A DNA stretch of 39,507 nt from Chloroherpeton thalassium. GTDB taxonomy: Bacteria; Bacteroidota; Ignavibacteria; Kapaibacteriales; UBA2268. The DNA is taken from assembly GCA_020722095.1 (NCBI GenBank), contig DYLM01000003.1, positions 28,748-68,254 of the forward strand, in the 5' to 3' direction. Position numbers and translations under genes: made by a program. Each line of letters starts with the position of its first letter. The first letter of the stretch is position 1. This document shows, in pieces, positions 1 to 7,969 of the stretch. The notes below the pieces were generated by a model, which worked only from the letters and a program-made list of their open reading frames with translations, ran no database searches and was not told the origin of the DNA.

Positions 1-102
1 AGATTTGGCTCTGATGACCGAAGAGACGGAGGCGACAGACGCGAAGGTGGCAGATTTGGCTCTGATGACCGAAGAGGCGGAGGCGACAGACGCGGAGGAG
101 AT
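1..102 (+). repeat. 51-bp tandem repeat, two copies, in the RG-rich tail
   Basis: Bases 1-51 and 52-102 both begin AGATTTGGCTCTGATGACCG and differ at only a few positions. The unit is 17 codons long, so the reading frame is kept. The array may continue upstream of the window. Later units (GGFSGDRKR-like, about 240-360) look like older, more diverged duplications. Confidence 0.85.
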
Positions 103-420
103 AGAAGAGACGGATTCAAATCAGATAGACCAAGAAGAAGTGAAGATTTTCCACAAAGTGGTAGAAGACCATATTCACCAGTAGAAGGTGGAGAAAGCAC
201 AGCACCAAGAAGAGAGAGGTCATCTGATGACAGACGCAGTAGCGGTGGATTTTCGGGCGATAGAAAACGCACTGGTGGATTTTCAGGGGACAAAAGACGT
301 AGCGGTGGATTTGGCGATAAAAGACGCAGTGGTAGCGGTGCATTTTCAGGTGATAGAAAACGCTCCGACAAAAAAGGTGACTTTAAATCAAGCAGACCCA
401 AAAGGTCAAAAGACAATTAA
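1..420 (+). CDS. C-terminal tail of a truncated gene, RG/RGG-rich basic low-complexity region
   Basis: Frame 1 is open from the first base to a TAA at 418-420, giving 139 residues with no start inside the window. The ORF track misses it and lists an out-of-frame shadow instead. The composition is almost wholly G, R, D, S, K and F, with recurrent units such as RFGSDDRR and GGFSGDRKR, so it is intrinsically disordered and likely binds RNA. Tails like this occur at the C-terminus of DEAD-box RNA helicases, RluB-type pseudouridine synthases and small RNA-binding proteins in Bacteroidota relatives. The catalytic part lies upstream of the window, so the family cannot be chosen. Only 22 bases separate it from the ABC transporter gene. 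Confidence 0.8.
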   Translation, partial: RFGSDDRRDGGDRREGGRFGSDDRRGGGDRRGGDRRDGFKSDRPRRSEDFPQSGRRPYSPVEGGESTAPRRERSSDDRRSSGGFSGDRKRTGGFSGDKRRSGGFGDKRRSGSGAFSGDRKRSDKKGDFKSSRPKRSKDN

Positions 421-442
421 TATTAGTTTGTAATTAGCAATT

Positions 443-2269
443 ATGAGCAAATCACAGACGAAAGTTAAGGATACATTTTACTCCCAAATTTTTGGTTTTA
501 TTAAGCCATATTTGGGAGTAATTGGTTTAGCGATGTTTCTGAATTTTGTATTCTCATCGTTAAACGCATTTTCAGTTGCATTAATTAAACCCGTTTTTCA
601 GATAATTTTTGAATCAGAAACAATCCAAACCGCTCAATCAAGTGAATTTTTCTTAGATAATCTGAAAAATCAAATCTTTGGATCAATTTCCAAACTAATT
701 ATCTCGCCAAAAGGAATTCCAGCAAGTTTAGTTAATTTAAGTTTATTGATAATTGTAACATTTCTACTCAAAAATATTATTAAATATATTGCAGTTATCG
801 CTACTGTGAAGTTTGAAGAAGGAATTGTGAAAACAATTCGCGACCGAATATTTGCAAAATTAACTTCGCTTTCCATTGGCTATTACACCAAAAACAAACA
901 AGGAAACTTAATCTCAATAATTGCCAACGAGACTACTGCACTTTCCTCAACTACAATTGCAGCATTTTCAACAATAATACGCGAAAGCATCCAAGTGTTC
1001 TTATTTGCCATTTTATTGTTATCAATTTCGCCTCAATTAACTTTGATTTCATCAGTTACTGCCGTAGTTAGTATCGTTATTATTCGAATTGCTCGTAAAT
1101 ATCTCCGAAAATATGCCCAAAGAATGCAAGCTGCTATGAGTAATTACACTTCTACAATGCAAGAATCTTTCTATGGGATTAGAATTATCAAGGCTTATTC
1201 TGCCGAAGAGCATATCAATAATCGATTCTTTAGCAATACGATGAACTATGTGAAATCTGCAATTAAACATAAGAAAATCATCACTCTTTTGCCCGCTTTT
1301 AACGAAGTTGCAGCGATTTCTGCCTTGACTTTTGTCTTATATTTTGGTGGCTTGCAGGTTATCAACAAGCAATTAACAAGCGATGATTTGATGCTTTTCT
1401 TATTTTCCCTCTTCTCAATTATGTCTCCGATTACAACTGTGATAAATAACTTTTCACAACTTCCACGTGGACGAGTTGCAGCAGAAAAAATCTTTGAAAT
1501 ACTAAATTATGACGAAAGTATAAAGTCGGGAAATGTCCGTGAAATTACTTTGAATGATAAAATTGAATTTAAAAATGTTACTTTTGGATATACTGACAAA
1601 AAGGTTTTGGATAATGTGTCCTTTATTTTGCCAAAAGGAAAGGTTATGGCAATAGTTGGAGCCAGTGGAAGTGGAAAATCAACAATATTGGACTTAATTG
1701 TACGATTTTACGACCCAAATTCAGGCACAATTTCATTTGATAATAAAAATATAATTGATTTTGACTTACATTATTACCGAAAAATGTTCGGGATTGTATC
1801 TCAGGAAACCACTCTTTTCAATGATACGATTGAAAATAATATTAAATTTGGTAGGGAATACATCACCGAAGAGCAAATTATTTCGGCTACAAAACTTGCA
1901 AATGCTTTCAACTTTATTAGCAGTCTTCCTGAAGGTTTTAAAACGATAATTGGTGATAGAGGAGTGCAATTATCTGGCGGAGAAAGGCAGAGAATTGCCA
2001 TTGCTCGTGCTTTGTTGGACAATCCACAAGTGCTGATATTCGACGAAGCCACTTCCGCATTGGATAATGAATCGGAGAAAATAGTGCAAACAGCAATCAA
2101 CGAAGTTCTGAACGAAAAAACGGCAATAATTGTTGCTCATCGTTTGTCAACCGTTGTAAATGCCGACATAATAATGGTATTAAAAGATGGAAAGATTGTT
2201 GAGACAGGCAATCACAAAGAACTATTATCCAAAGACGGCATTTATAAGAAACTATACGAAATGCAATAG
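443..2269 (+). CDS. msbA: MsbA-type ABC exporter, fused membrane and ATPase domains
   Basis: 608 residues, the usual length of a half-transporter that works as a homodimer in the inner membrane. Residues about 20-330 hold the hydrophobic six-helix exporter domain. The rest is the ATPase, with Walker A GASGSGKST, signature LSGGERQRIAIARALL, Walker B VLIFDEATSALD and the switch histidine in IIVAHRLSTV. Family members flip lipid A-core or other lipids and drugs, and the substrate cannot be read from sequence. The ATG start has no Shine-Dalgarno sequence, as is common in this group. The gene is followed by a strong intrinsic terminator. msbA is the best symbol, but a general lipid or multidrug exporter is possible. 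Confidence 0.85.
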   Translation: MSKSQTKVKDTFYSQIFGFIKPYLGVIGLAMFLNFVFSSLNAFSVALIKPVFQIIFESETIQTAQSSEFFLDNLKNQIFGSISKLIISPKGIPASLVNLSLLIIVTFLLKNIIKYIAVIATVKFEEGIVKTIRDRIFAKLTSLSIGYYTKNKQGNLISIIANETTALSSTTIAAFSTIIRESIQVFLFAILLLSISPQLTLISSVTAVVSIVIIRIARKYLRKYAQRMQAAMSNYTSTMQESFYGIRIIKAYSAEEHINNRFFSNTMNYVKSAIKHKKIITLLPAFNEVAAISALTFVLYFGGLQVINKQLTSDDLMLFLFSLFSIMSPITTVINNFSQLPRGRVAAEKIFEILNYDESIKSGNVREITLNDKIEFKNVTFGYTDKKVLDNVSFILPKGKVMAIVGASGSGKSTILDLIVRFYDPNSGTISFDNKNIIDFDLHYYRKMFGIVSQETTLFNDTIENNIKFGREYITEEQIISATKLANAFNFISSLPEGFKTIIGDRGVQLSGGERQRIAIARALLDNPQVLIFDEATSALDNESEKIVQTAINEVLNEKTAIIVAHRLSTVVNADIIMVLKDGKIVETGNHKELLSKDGIYKKLYEMQ

Positions 2270-2291
2270 AAGAGAAAGAAGCATTTTAATT

Positions 2292-2325
2292 AAATCCTGC
2301 AAGTTATGAATTTGCAGGATTTTTT
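2292..2325 (+). terminator. Intrinsic terminator after the ABC exporter gene
   Basis: AAATCCTGCAA (2292-2302) pairs perfectly with TTGCAGGATTT (2312-2322) across a 9-base loop, and the right arm runs straight into a T-rich tract. It lies 22 bases after the msbA-like stop codon. Confidence 0.85.
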
Positions 2326-2374
2326 TATTTTGTTAATTTGTAATAAAAGGCAAATAACAGAGGAAGTTTTATTG

Positions 2375-2440
2375 GTCAGATTTGCTGTCATTCCCACGAG
2401 AGTTGGAATCCATAGCCCGCGAATTTATTCGTGGGTGCAT
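2375..2440. repeat. Fragment of the inverted-repeat element plus a nested hairpin
   Basis: Bases 2375-2415 (GTCAGATTTGCTGTCATTCC and following) match the inner left part of the 135-bp elements at 14124 and 36134, but the terminal inverted repeat is missing. Next to it CCCGCGAA (from about 2416) can pair with TTCGTGGG around TTTA, a short hairpin. This looks like a truncated, decayed copy. Confidence 0.6.
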
Positions 2441-2447
2441 TTTGTAA

Positions 2448-2736
2448 AGGCTTTCTCATAAGTAAGATTTTACAAAACAATTTTCATCAATTAAGATATG
2501 GCTTGTGTGAATTATATCTAATCAAAAGACCTTATTTTTATTATTTACCTTAGTAGAGAAATAATTTCCATTTTGATACACCAAACCTTATAACCTTATT
2601 CAATTAAAAAAATCAGGAAATAAGGTTGTTATGTTTCGTTTGGTTCATTTCTTTCTACTAAGGTTATTAGGTTAAATAAGGTTCTAAAATTTTTTTATTT
2701 AATATTTTCCAAAAAATCAACTTATAAGACAGCCCT
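2448..2736. mobile_element. MITE-like hairpin element, about 290 bp, no coding capacity
   Basis: The ends are imperfect inverted repeats, AGGCTTTCTCATAAGT at the left and ACTTATAAGACAGCC at the right. They resemble the ends of the 135-bp elements elsewhere in the window (GGCTGTCTCATAAGTC). The interior is a different long imperfect palindrome: the left arm (about 2526-2600) has CCTTATTT, ACCTTAGTAGA, ACCAAAC and ACCTTATT, and their complements appear in reverse order in the right arm (about 2617-2686). There is no significant ORF. Together with the terminator and the fragment at 2375 it accounts for most of the 605-base gap between msbA and purM. Confidence 0.55.
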
Positions 2737-2826
2737 CTACTACCCCAAACACCCAGTACCCAGCACCCGACACAAATATCAACTAAAAAATAATTAACAT
2801 TTTTAATTACTTTTAAATCATTTTTC

Positions 2827-2834
2827 TAATTTTG
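2827..2834 (+). promoter_or_regulatory. Possible Bacteroidota-type -7 box upstream of purM
   Basis: TAATTTTG fits the TAnnTTTG consensus of the main sigma factor in Bacteroidota and lies about 40 bases before the purM ATG. No convincing -33 TTTG is seen, and such strings arise by chance in AT-rich DNA. Confidence 0.3.
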
Positions 2835-2874
2835 TATTATATTTAAAAGCATTTACAAATAATTGGGGTAAATT

Positions 2875-3870
2875 ATGGCAATAGATTATAAAACAAGTGG
2901 CGTGGATATCAAAGCTGGTGAAGAAACAGTTGATAAAATAAAGCCGATGATTAAAAAAACTCATCGCAAGGAAGTTCTTTCGGAAATTGGATTGTTCGGT
3001 GGTTTTTTTGATGCAAAATTTCCCGATTATAATCATCCAGTATTGGTAGCAAGTACTGATGGAGTAGGAACTAAACTCAAAGTTGCCTATGCAATGAATA
3101 AACATAATACAGTAGGCAATTGCTTGGTAAATCATTGTGTTAATGATATTTTAACTTCAGGTGCTCGTCCATTATTTTTCTTAGATTATTTTGCAACTGG
3201 CAAATTAAACCCCGAAATTGCTACTCAGGTGATTGAAGGTTTTGCAAATGGTTGCGTAGAAAATGGAGTGGCTTTATTGGGCGGCGAAACTGCCGAAATG
3301 CCCTCAATTTATACAGGCGAGGAATACGACGTTTCGGGGACAATTGTTGGAGTTGTGGAAAAGGATAAGATCGTTGATGGCAAAAAGATAATTGAAAATG
3401 ATGTGTTAATAGGATTGCCTTCAAATGGATTGCATACAAATGGATATTCGTTGGCTCGGAATGTGCTATTTAGTAAGTACAAAGTTGATGAATATGTTGA
3501 TTCGATTCAAAATACGATTGGCGATGAATTGCTAAAAATACATAAATCATATTTGAAAATAATTGATCCATTACTTAATACTGATTATTTAAAGGGAATT
3601 TCGCACATTACAGGAGGCGGTATTATTGGCAATACTAAGCGAATTATCCCGAAAGGTTTGAAGTTGCAAATTGATTGGAGTAGTTGGGAATTGCCCCCAA
3701 TTTTCAAATTAATCCAAGAGACAGGCAATATTTCAGATGATGAAATGAGGCACGTCTTCAATCTTGGAATAGGCTTAATTCTTGTTGTTGATAGGCAAAA
3801 TGTAGATTCAGTTCTCGAGATTCTTAAAAATGAAAATCCAAAGATAATTGGTAAAGTTATTTCAGAATAA
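2875..3870 (+). CDS. purM: Phosphoribosylformylglycinamidine cyclo-ligase (AIR synthetase)
   Basis: 331 residues, close to the family's usual length. It catalyses the ATP-dependent ring closure of FGAM to AIR, the fifth step of de novo purine synthesis in the cytosol. Recognisable blocks in order are GVDIKAGEETVDKIKP at the N-terminus, STDGVGTKLKVAYAM, NDILTSGARPLFFLDYFATG, ALLGGETAEMPSIY, LPSNGLHTNGYSLAR and the glycine-rich SHITGGGIIGNTKRI. The protein looks complete. The gene stands alone, with no other pur gene next to it, and follows a repeat-rich gap, so it probably has its own promoter. Confidence 0.97.
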   Translation: MAIDYKTSGVDIKAGEETVDKIKPMIKKTHRKEVLSEIGLFGGFFDAKFPDYNHPVLVASTDGVGTKLKVAYAMNKHNTVGNCLVNHCVNDILTSGARPLFFLDYFATGKLNPEIATQVIEGFANGCVENGVALLGGETAEMPSIYTGEEYDVSGTIVGVVEKDKIVDGKKIIENDVLIGLPSNGLHTNGYSLARNVLFSKYKVDEYVDSIQNTIGDELLKIHKSYLKIIDPLLNTDYLKGISHITGGGIIGNTKRIIPKGLKLQIDWSSWELPPIFKLIQETGNISDDEMRHVFNLGIGLILVVDRQNVDSVLEILKNENPKIIGKVISE

Positions 3871-3913
3871 AAAGAAAAATACATAAACTATACTAAATAT
3901 TATTAATTAAATT

Positions 3914-4213
3914 ATGAAAATTTCAGATAAAAATATTATACGAATACAATTACTTTGCAAAGAATACAAGGTTAAGAAATTCTCTGTTTTTGGCTCTGTT
4001 CTGACTGATAAATTTTCATCAGATTCTGACATTAACTTTATAGTTGATTTTTATGAAAATGACCCAATAAAATATACCGATTTATACTACCAACTAAAAG
4101 ATAAATTAGAACAAATTTTGAAACGAAAAATTGACATTATTGAGGAGCGTGGAATAAAAAATTCTTTTTTTAGAAAAGAAATTGAAGAATCTAAAGTTGA
4201 AATTTATGGATAA
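3914..4213 (+). CDS. MntA-type nucleotidyltransferase (HepT/MntA module antitoxin), active site altered
   Basis: 99 residues, typical for the minimal nucleotidyltransferases of type VII toxin-antitoxin modules, where MntA adenylylates the HepT toxin. The fold motif is VFGSVLTDKFSSDSDINF. GS at residues 27-28 is followed by ten residues and then D39-x-N41, where the family has DxD. The codon is AAC, one base from GAC. The third acidic residue appears as D74 in KIDII. The downstream partner is only a stub overlapping the 3' end. Without the second metal-binding aspartate, transferase activity is doubtful, so this may be a relic. Assignment to the family is firm, but function is uncertain. Confidence 0.8.
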   Translation: MKISDKNIIRIQLLCKEYKVKKFSVFGSVLTDKFSSDSDINFIVDFYENDPIKYTDLYYQLKDKLEQILKRKIDIIEERGIKNSFFRKEIEESKVEIYG

Positions 4214-4298
4214 TAAGATTAATGCATGGCTGGAGGACGTTTTACGATTCGAAAATAACAAAAAATGGCAGCAAAGCACAAGCAATGCTGCCATTTAA
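4206..4298 (+). pseudogene. Truncated HepT-like (DUF86) remnant, 30 codons
   Basis: An ATG at 4206 overlaps the end of the MntA gene by 8 bases, the arrangement expected for an mntA-hepT pair. It encodes a peptide starting MDNKINAWLEDVLRFENN, which resembles the N-terminal helix of HepT proteins, but TAA comes after 30 codons where HepT normally has about 100-140. The rest of the toxin, including its RNase motif, is absent. The stub's 3' half coincides with the terminator hairpin of the convergent operon, which suggests a deletion that joined the two. Homology rests on a short stretch only. Confidence 0.5.
4258..4298 (-). terminator. Intrinsic terminator of the Nudix-parAB-porQ operon
   Basis: On the minus strand AAATGGCAGCA pairs with TGCTGCCATTT around a 12-base loop and is followed by TTTTTTGTTATTTT. 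It sits about 20 bases after the stop codon of the 128-residue secreted protein. Confidence 0.85.
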
Positions 4299-4320
4299 AT
4301 TATAACCACTTGTTTAAATG

Positions 4321-4707
4321 TTATTTTGTTTTAGTAGAGGCTACCAAAGCATCAACAAATCTCTTGTAAATTGTAGCGTTCTGTCCTTGCAAAGTTGCTC
4401 TATCCATAAAAGTAACAGTTGCTTGAGCGATATTAAGTGGAATTTTAATATCAACTGTATCATTTACCTTTTTTTGTTGCGCATTTAAGTCTTGAATTAG
4501 TTTGTCAAATGTTTGCTGAACTTGCAAATAAGCATCAACTTCAGCACCTTTGATTTCAACTGTTTTAAGAACTTGCACAACAAAAACTAAATCACCTACC
4601 ACAACTTTTGGTGTAAGAATAGGGGATTCTTTTGTTTGTGTGTTTTGTTGAGCCATTCCCATAAATGGAATTAAAGCGAGAAAAGCAAAAATAATTAGTC
4701 TTTTCAT
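4321..4707 (-). CDS. Small secreted protein of unknown function
   Basis: 128 residues. The first 20 (MKRLIIFAFLALIPFMGMAQ) form a signal peptide with a plausible cut after MAQ, so the mature protein is about 108 residues, periplasmic or surface. The middle (VDAYLQVQQTFDKLIQDLNAQQKKV) looks helical and may form a coiled coil. No known domain was recognised. An AAGGA ribosome site precedes the ATG. It lies 16 bases after porQ in the same direction and just before the operon terminator, so it is the last gene of that operon and may serve the outer membrane. Confidence 0.75.
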   Translation of the reverse strand: MKRLIIFAFLALIPFMGMAQQNTQTKESPILTPKVVVGDLVFVVQVLKTVEIKGAEVDAYLQVQQTFDKLIQDLNAQQKKVNDTVDIKIPLNIAQATVTFMDRATLQGQNATIYKRFVDALVASTKTK

Positions 4708-4723
4708 AAAAAATCCTTTTGTT

Positions 4724-5659
4724 TTAAAGAGAAAATTTGATTGTAAATCTATGTAAATTTAAAGCCGAATTTTGCAAGGAAAGTGCATAATCGAAGTATA
4801 GAATATTTGTTTTAATTCCCAAACCTCCACTAAATCCACTTAAACCTTTATCCACATCATTATTAATAGCTTGGCGAACGTAATTATTATATCCAATTCG
4901 AACATCAACATATTTTGAAATATTGAATTCTCCGCCAATTGCTACATTTGCAAACCGCGAGAAGAAATTATCAGTCGTTTCTGCAAGGTTGACAAATGAA
5001 AGGTTGAATAGAAGTGGCAAACCTTTTAACTTATGATTGAATCCGATTCTCAAATCATTGGGTAAATCTTCGGAAACTCCATCAAAAGTTGAGGTTTGCA
5101 ACCCAAAATTAAGTAAAGAAGCGGCAAGATTAGTGCGCCCATCAGGAAAATAGTATAAAATACCTGCATCAAGAGCAAAAGCAGTAGAATTATATTTTTC
5201 GATATTAGAATAAATAAATTTAATTCCAACGCCATAGGTAATATTTGAATCGATGATGTTTGAGTAATTAGCCGCTATCGCAAAGTCGTTAGCACCATAA
5301 GTGCCATTAGTTTCGCCAAGATCATTCACATAATCAAATGAACCGTAATTAGTGTATGATACATTAGCTGCAAACTTACCGCCTTCCCATTGAAATGGCA
5401 TTAAGTATTGAACTACTCCAGAGTTAATATCAAGTGCACCCTTCATAAATGTAGCGGAAAAATTACGATCATTATCGATTGAATATAGCAATGCAGGATT
5501 GAACAGCGAGGCATCTATGTCATTTTCAATGGCAATCACACTTCCCGCAAGCGCTGAAGAACGTGCATTCGAAAAATCACGAAGGAAATTGAAAGTAGTT
5601 GAGTACGCCACATAGTTAGAAATAAAGAATGCAATCAATAATAAAAGTTTGATATTCAT
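4724..5659 (-). CDS. porQ: PorQ-like outer-membrane protein of the PorV/PorQ family (type IX secretion)
   Basis: 311 residues with a signal peptide (cut near residue 20) and a predicted beta-barrel of alternating strands. The N-terminal block ARSSALAGSVIAIENDID followed by NPALL is the family hallmark. The blocks YTNYGSFDYVNDLGETNGTY and LPNDLRIGFNHKLKGLPLLF fit PorQ better than PorV. In Bacteroidota, PorQ is an outer-membrane component that works with PorU, PorV and PorZ in T9SS cargo attachment. Here it sits with parAB, a thioesterase and a small secreted protein, not with other por genes. A T9SS-type cargo protein occurs about 20 kb away. A general PorV/PorQ family protein is the cautious alternative. 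Confidence 0.75.
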   Translation of the reverse strand: MNIKLLLLIAFFISNYVAYSTTFNFLRDFSNARSSALAGSVIAIENDIDASLFNPALLYSIDNDRNFSATFMKGALDINSGVVQYLMPFQWEGGKFAANVSYTNYGSFDYVNDLGETNGTYGANDFAIAANYSNIIDSNITYGVGIKFIYSNIEKYNSTAFALDAGILYYFPDGRTNLAASLLNFGLQTSTFDGVSEDLPNDLRIGFNHKLKGLPLLFNLSFVNLAETTDNFFSRFANVAIGGEFNISKYVDVRIGYNNYVRQAINNDVDKGLSGFSGGLGIKTNILYFDYALSLQNSALNLHRFTIKFSL

Positions 5660-5670
5660 ATTTAATAAAT

Positions 5671-6126
5671 TTAATAATTTATTAACGATTTTTTTAAAGA
5701 ATTAATTTGTTCAATAAAAAATTTTGGTGGACGAGTAGCTTTTTTGGTTTCTGCATTCATAAAAATATGTTCTGTAAAGCCCGTTGCAATTAAGTCATTA
5801 TCACGAAAAATAGTATAATTAAATCTAAATTTTGCGCCAATAGTGTCCAAGTTTAATTCAGCTTGTATTGTTAGCTTGTCATCATAAACTGCAGCATTGT
5901 GGTAATTGCAGTGAGCTTGAACAAGTGGAAGTTGTATCCCGCTATTTTCTAATTCTGCATATACCAAATCAAAATGTCGCATAAGTTCTGTTCTTCCGAT
6001 TTCGAAAAAACGTAGATAATTGCCATTATAAGCAAATCCCATTTTGTCGGTATCAGCGTATCTAATGCGAATATCATATTTATGGGAAATAATTGTGTCT
6101 GTATTATTATTTTGATTCTGGTTCAT
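5671..6126 (-). CDS. Acyl-CoA thioesterase, YbgC/FadM-like hotdog fold
   Basis: 151 residues, one hotdog domain. The active-site segment RYADTDKMGFAYNGNYLRFFE (split around residues 22-42) matches the YADTDxxGxxxxxxYLxxFE pattern of 4-hydroxybenzoyl-CoA/YbgC-type thioesterases, with D25 or D27 as the catalytic acid. The usual histidine after VVY is replaced (AYNGNY), as in several family members. Such enzymes hydrolyse acyl-CoA in the cytosol, and the true substrate is unknown. The start overlaps the parB 3' end by 20 bases, which suggests translational coupling. porQ follows after 11 bases. Confidence 0.85.
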   Translation of the reverse strand: MNQNQNNNTDTIISHKYDIRIRYADTDKMGFAYNGNYLRFFEIGRTELMRHFDLVYAELENSGIQLPLVQAHCNYHNAAVYDDKLTIQAELNLDTIGAKFRFNYTIFRDNDLIATGFTEHIFMNAETKKATRPPKFFIEQINSLKKSLINY

Positions 6127-7075
6127 TGATTGGCGTTGTTTTAATTTGAGAAAATAAATTTAAAATTCGTTCAAATTCATCTTTAGAATAAAAATCAATG
6201 CTAATTGTTCCGCTTTCTTCATCTTTTGGCTTAATTTGCACTTTTGTTGCAAATGTATGTCTTAATTTTTCCTCGTAATCTTGCAAGAAAACACGAATAT
6301 TTTGGATTTTGGCATCAGTTTCTTTTTTGGTAATATCAACAATATTATCATTTTCAAGCACAAGTCTGCCAGATTGGAAATCTTTGACTATACGCTCTGT
6401 TTGTCGTACGTTCAGACTTTTGGATTTAATCTCGGTGGCAACAACAGCCATCAAATCTTTATCAACCAAACTAAGTAAACTTCGTGCATGCCCTGCAGAA
6501 ATAAGTCCATCGCGTAGGTCATCTTGTACTTTTAAAGGTAATTTGAGCAATCTAATAAAATTTGTGATTGTTGTTCTGTCTCTGCCAATTCTTTCGGCAA
6601 CTTGCTCTTGGGTGTAATTGCACTCTTCAATCAATCTCTGGTAGCCATTGGCAGTTTCAATTGGGTTTAAATCAACTCTTTGAATATTCTCAATCAATGC
6701 TAATTCAAGCATTTTTACATCTTCTTGTATCTTTAAGATGTAAGCAGGAATTTCCTTTAAACCTGCTTGTTTGCTTGCTCGGAAACGTCTTTCTCCCGAT
6801 ATTAATTCGAACGAATCATTTACTTTACGAACTGTAATGGGCTGAATTAATCCGTGTTTCTTTATAGAATCGCTTAAATCATTAATTGACTGTTGGTCAA
6901 AATCCTTTCTTGGTTGATATGGATTGATAATAATTTTATTGACATCAATCATAGCAAAGATATCGGAAGTGCTTGCTACTTGCGATACTTCAGCTTGGTC
7001 ACTTTTAGGTAAAAGTGCTCCAAGACCTTTTCCGAGACCTTTTCCAACGGAGAATTTTGACTTTTGAATGCTCAT
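6107..7075 (-). CDS. parB: Chromosome-partition protein ParB
   Basis: 322 residues. After a KGLGKGLGALLP leader comes the CTP-binding N-terminal domain with INPYQPRKDFD and ISGERRFRASKQAG, then the helix-turn-helix YTQEQVAERIGRDRTTITNF that reads parS, and a C-terminal dimerisation region (about 250-310). All CTPase signature residues of the GERR box are present. ParB clamps load at parS, slide along DNA and direct origin segregation with ParA. A good ribosome site (AAGGTAAG) precedes the ATG. The gene follows parA after 114 bases. No near-perfect TGTTTCACGTGAAACA site was seen in the window. Confidence 0.95.
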   Translation of the reverse strand: MSIQKSKFSVGKGLGKGLGALLPKSDQAEVSQVASTSDIFAMIDVNKIIINPYQPRKDFDQQSINDLSDSIKKHGLIQPITVRKVNDSFELISGERRFRASKQAGLKEIPAYILKIQEDVKMLELALIENIQRVDLNPIETANGYQRLIEECNYTQEQVAERIGRDRTTITNFIRLLKLPLKVQDDLRDGLISAGHARSLLSLVDKDLMAVVATEIKSKSLNVRQTERIVKDFQSGRLVLENDNIVDITKKETDAKIQNIRVFLQDYEEKLRHTFATKVQIKPKDEESGTISIDFYSKDEFERILNLFSQIKTTPINEPESK

Positions 7076-7189
7076 TACTTACCTTTTGTAAAATTTTGAT
7101 TATAACAAACTACAAAATTATGTTAAATAATTGAAATTTATGATAAATATAGTAAATTTTATTGTTGAACTCCTCAAATAAACCCTCAA

Positions 7190-7969
7190 TTATCTTTTAA
7201 TTATATTTTTATTTCTTTGATAAAGTTCATTTGCTAACGCTAAATAATTTTGTGCTCCAGACGAGGTTGCATCATATTCGATAACAGGTACATTATAACT
7301 TGGTGCTTCTGCTAATCTAACATTCCTTGATATTACTGTGTTGAACACTTTTTCTTTAAAGTGTGAGCGTACTTCTTCCACAACAGAATTCGATATTCTC
7401 AATCTGCCATCAAACATAGTCATCAATACTCCTTCGATGTCCAAATTGGGATTGAAACTATGCTTAACAAGCTGTATTGTATTTAGTAATTGACCCAAAC
7501 CCTCTAAAGCATAATACTCGCATTGAACAGGAATTAGCACAGAATCGGCTGCACACAAACCATTTACCGTTAGAAGTCCCAAAGATGGAGGACTATCGAT
7601 AAGGATAAAATCATAATTATTTTTCTGCTGTTGAAGAATATTCTTTAACCTGTTTTCGCGATTAGTTTGATTGACTAATTCAATCTCGGCTCCAACTAAG
7701 TTAATTGAAGAGGGAAGAATTGATAAATTAGGAAAATTAGTTTCTATCACCACGTTTTCAAATTCAGATTCTTCAACTAATAAATCATAAACTGAACTTT
7801 CGAGCTCTTTTATATCCACTCCGAGTCCCGAAGTTGAATTTGCTTGCGGATCAATATCAACTAAAAGTACTTTGAATTCTAAAACGCCCAAAGAAGCGGC
7901 TAAATTTATTGATGTGGTAGTCTTGCCAACTCCACCTTTTTGATTTGCTATTGTAATAATTTTTGCCAT
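7190..7969 (-). CDS. parA: Chromosome-partition ATPase ParA/Soj
   Basis: 259 residues, the normal length for small chromosomal ParA proteins without an N-terminal DNA-binding domain. The deviant Walker A is NQKGGVGKTTTSINLA at the N-terminus, followed by VDIDPQANSTSG and a Walker B region DFILIDSPPSLG. It forms ATP-dependent dimers on the nucleoid and moves ParB-parS complexes. The ATG overlaps the Nudix stop codon by one base (TAATG), so the two are translationally coupled. parB lies downstream in the same direction. Confidence 0.95.
   Translation of the reverse strand: MAKIITIANQKGGVGKTTTSINLAASLGVLEFKVLLVDIDPQANSTSGLGVDIKELESSVYDLLVEESEFENVVIETNFPNLSILPSSINLVGAEIELVNQTNRENRLKNILQQQKNNYDFILIDSPPSLGLLTVNGLCAADSVLIPVQCEYYALEGLGQLLNTIQLVKHSFNPNLDIEGVLMTMFDGRLRISNSVVEEVRSHFKEKVFNTVISRNVRLAEAPSYNVPVIEYDATSSGAQNYLALANELYQRNKNIIKR

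Noticed and set aside
188-433. 81-residue plus-strand ORF and the 116-343 minus-strand ORF at the left edge
   Set aside because: Both are shadows of the RG-rich frame-1 reading frame that is open from base 1 to 420 and has the repeat structure of a real protein tail.
2737-2874. Purine riboswitch or other structured leader before purM
   Set aside because: The sequence is AT-rich with no conserved riboswitch core; only a possible -7 box and the string CACCCGACAC were seen.
4106-4294. 62-residue minus-strand ORF over the MntA gene end
   Set aside because: It is antisense to the MntA gene and overlaps the terminator hairpin; it has no family resemblance.
7076-7189. parS site or origin in the parA-parB gap
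   Set aside because: No TGTTTCACGTGAAACA-like sequence was seen in this gap or elsewhere by eye, and no DnaA-box cluster or dnaA gene is near.
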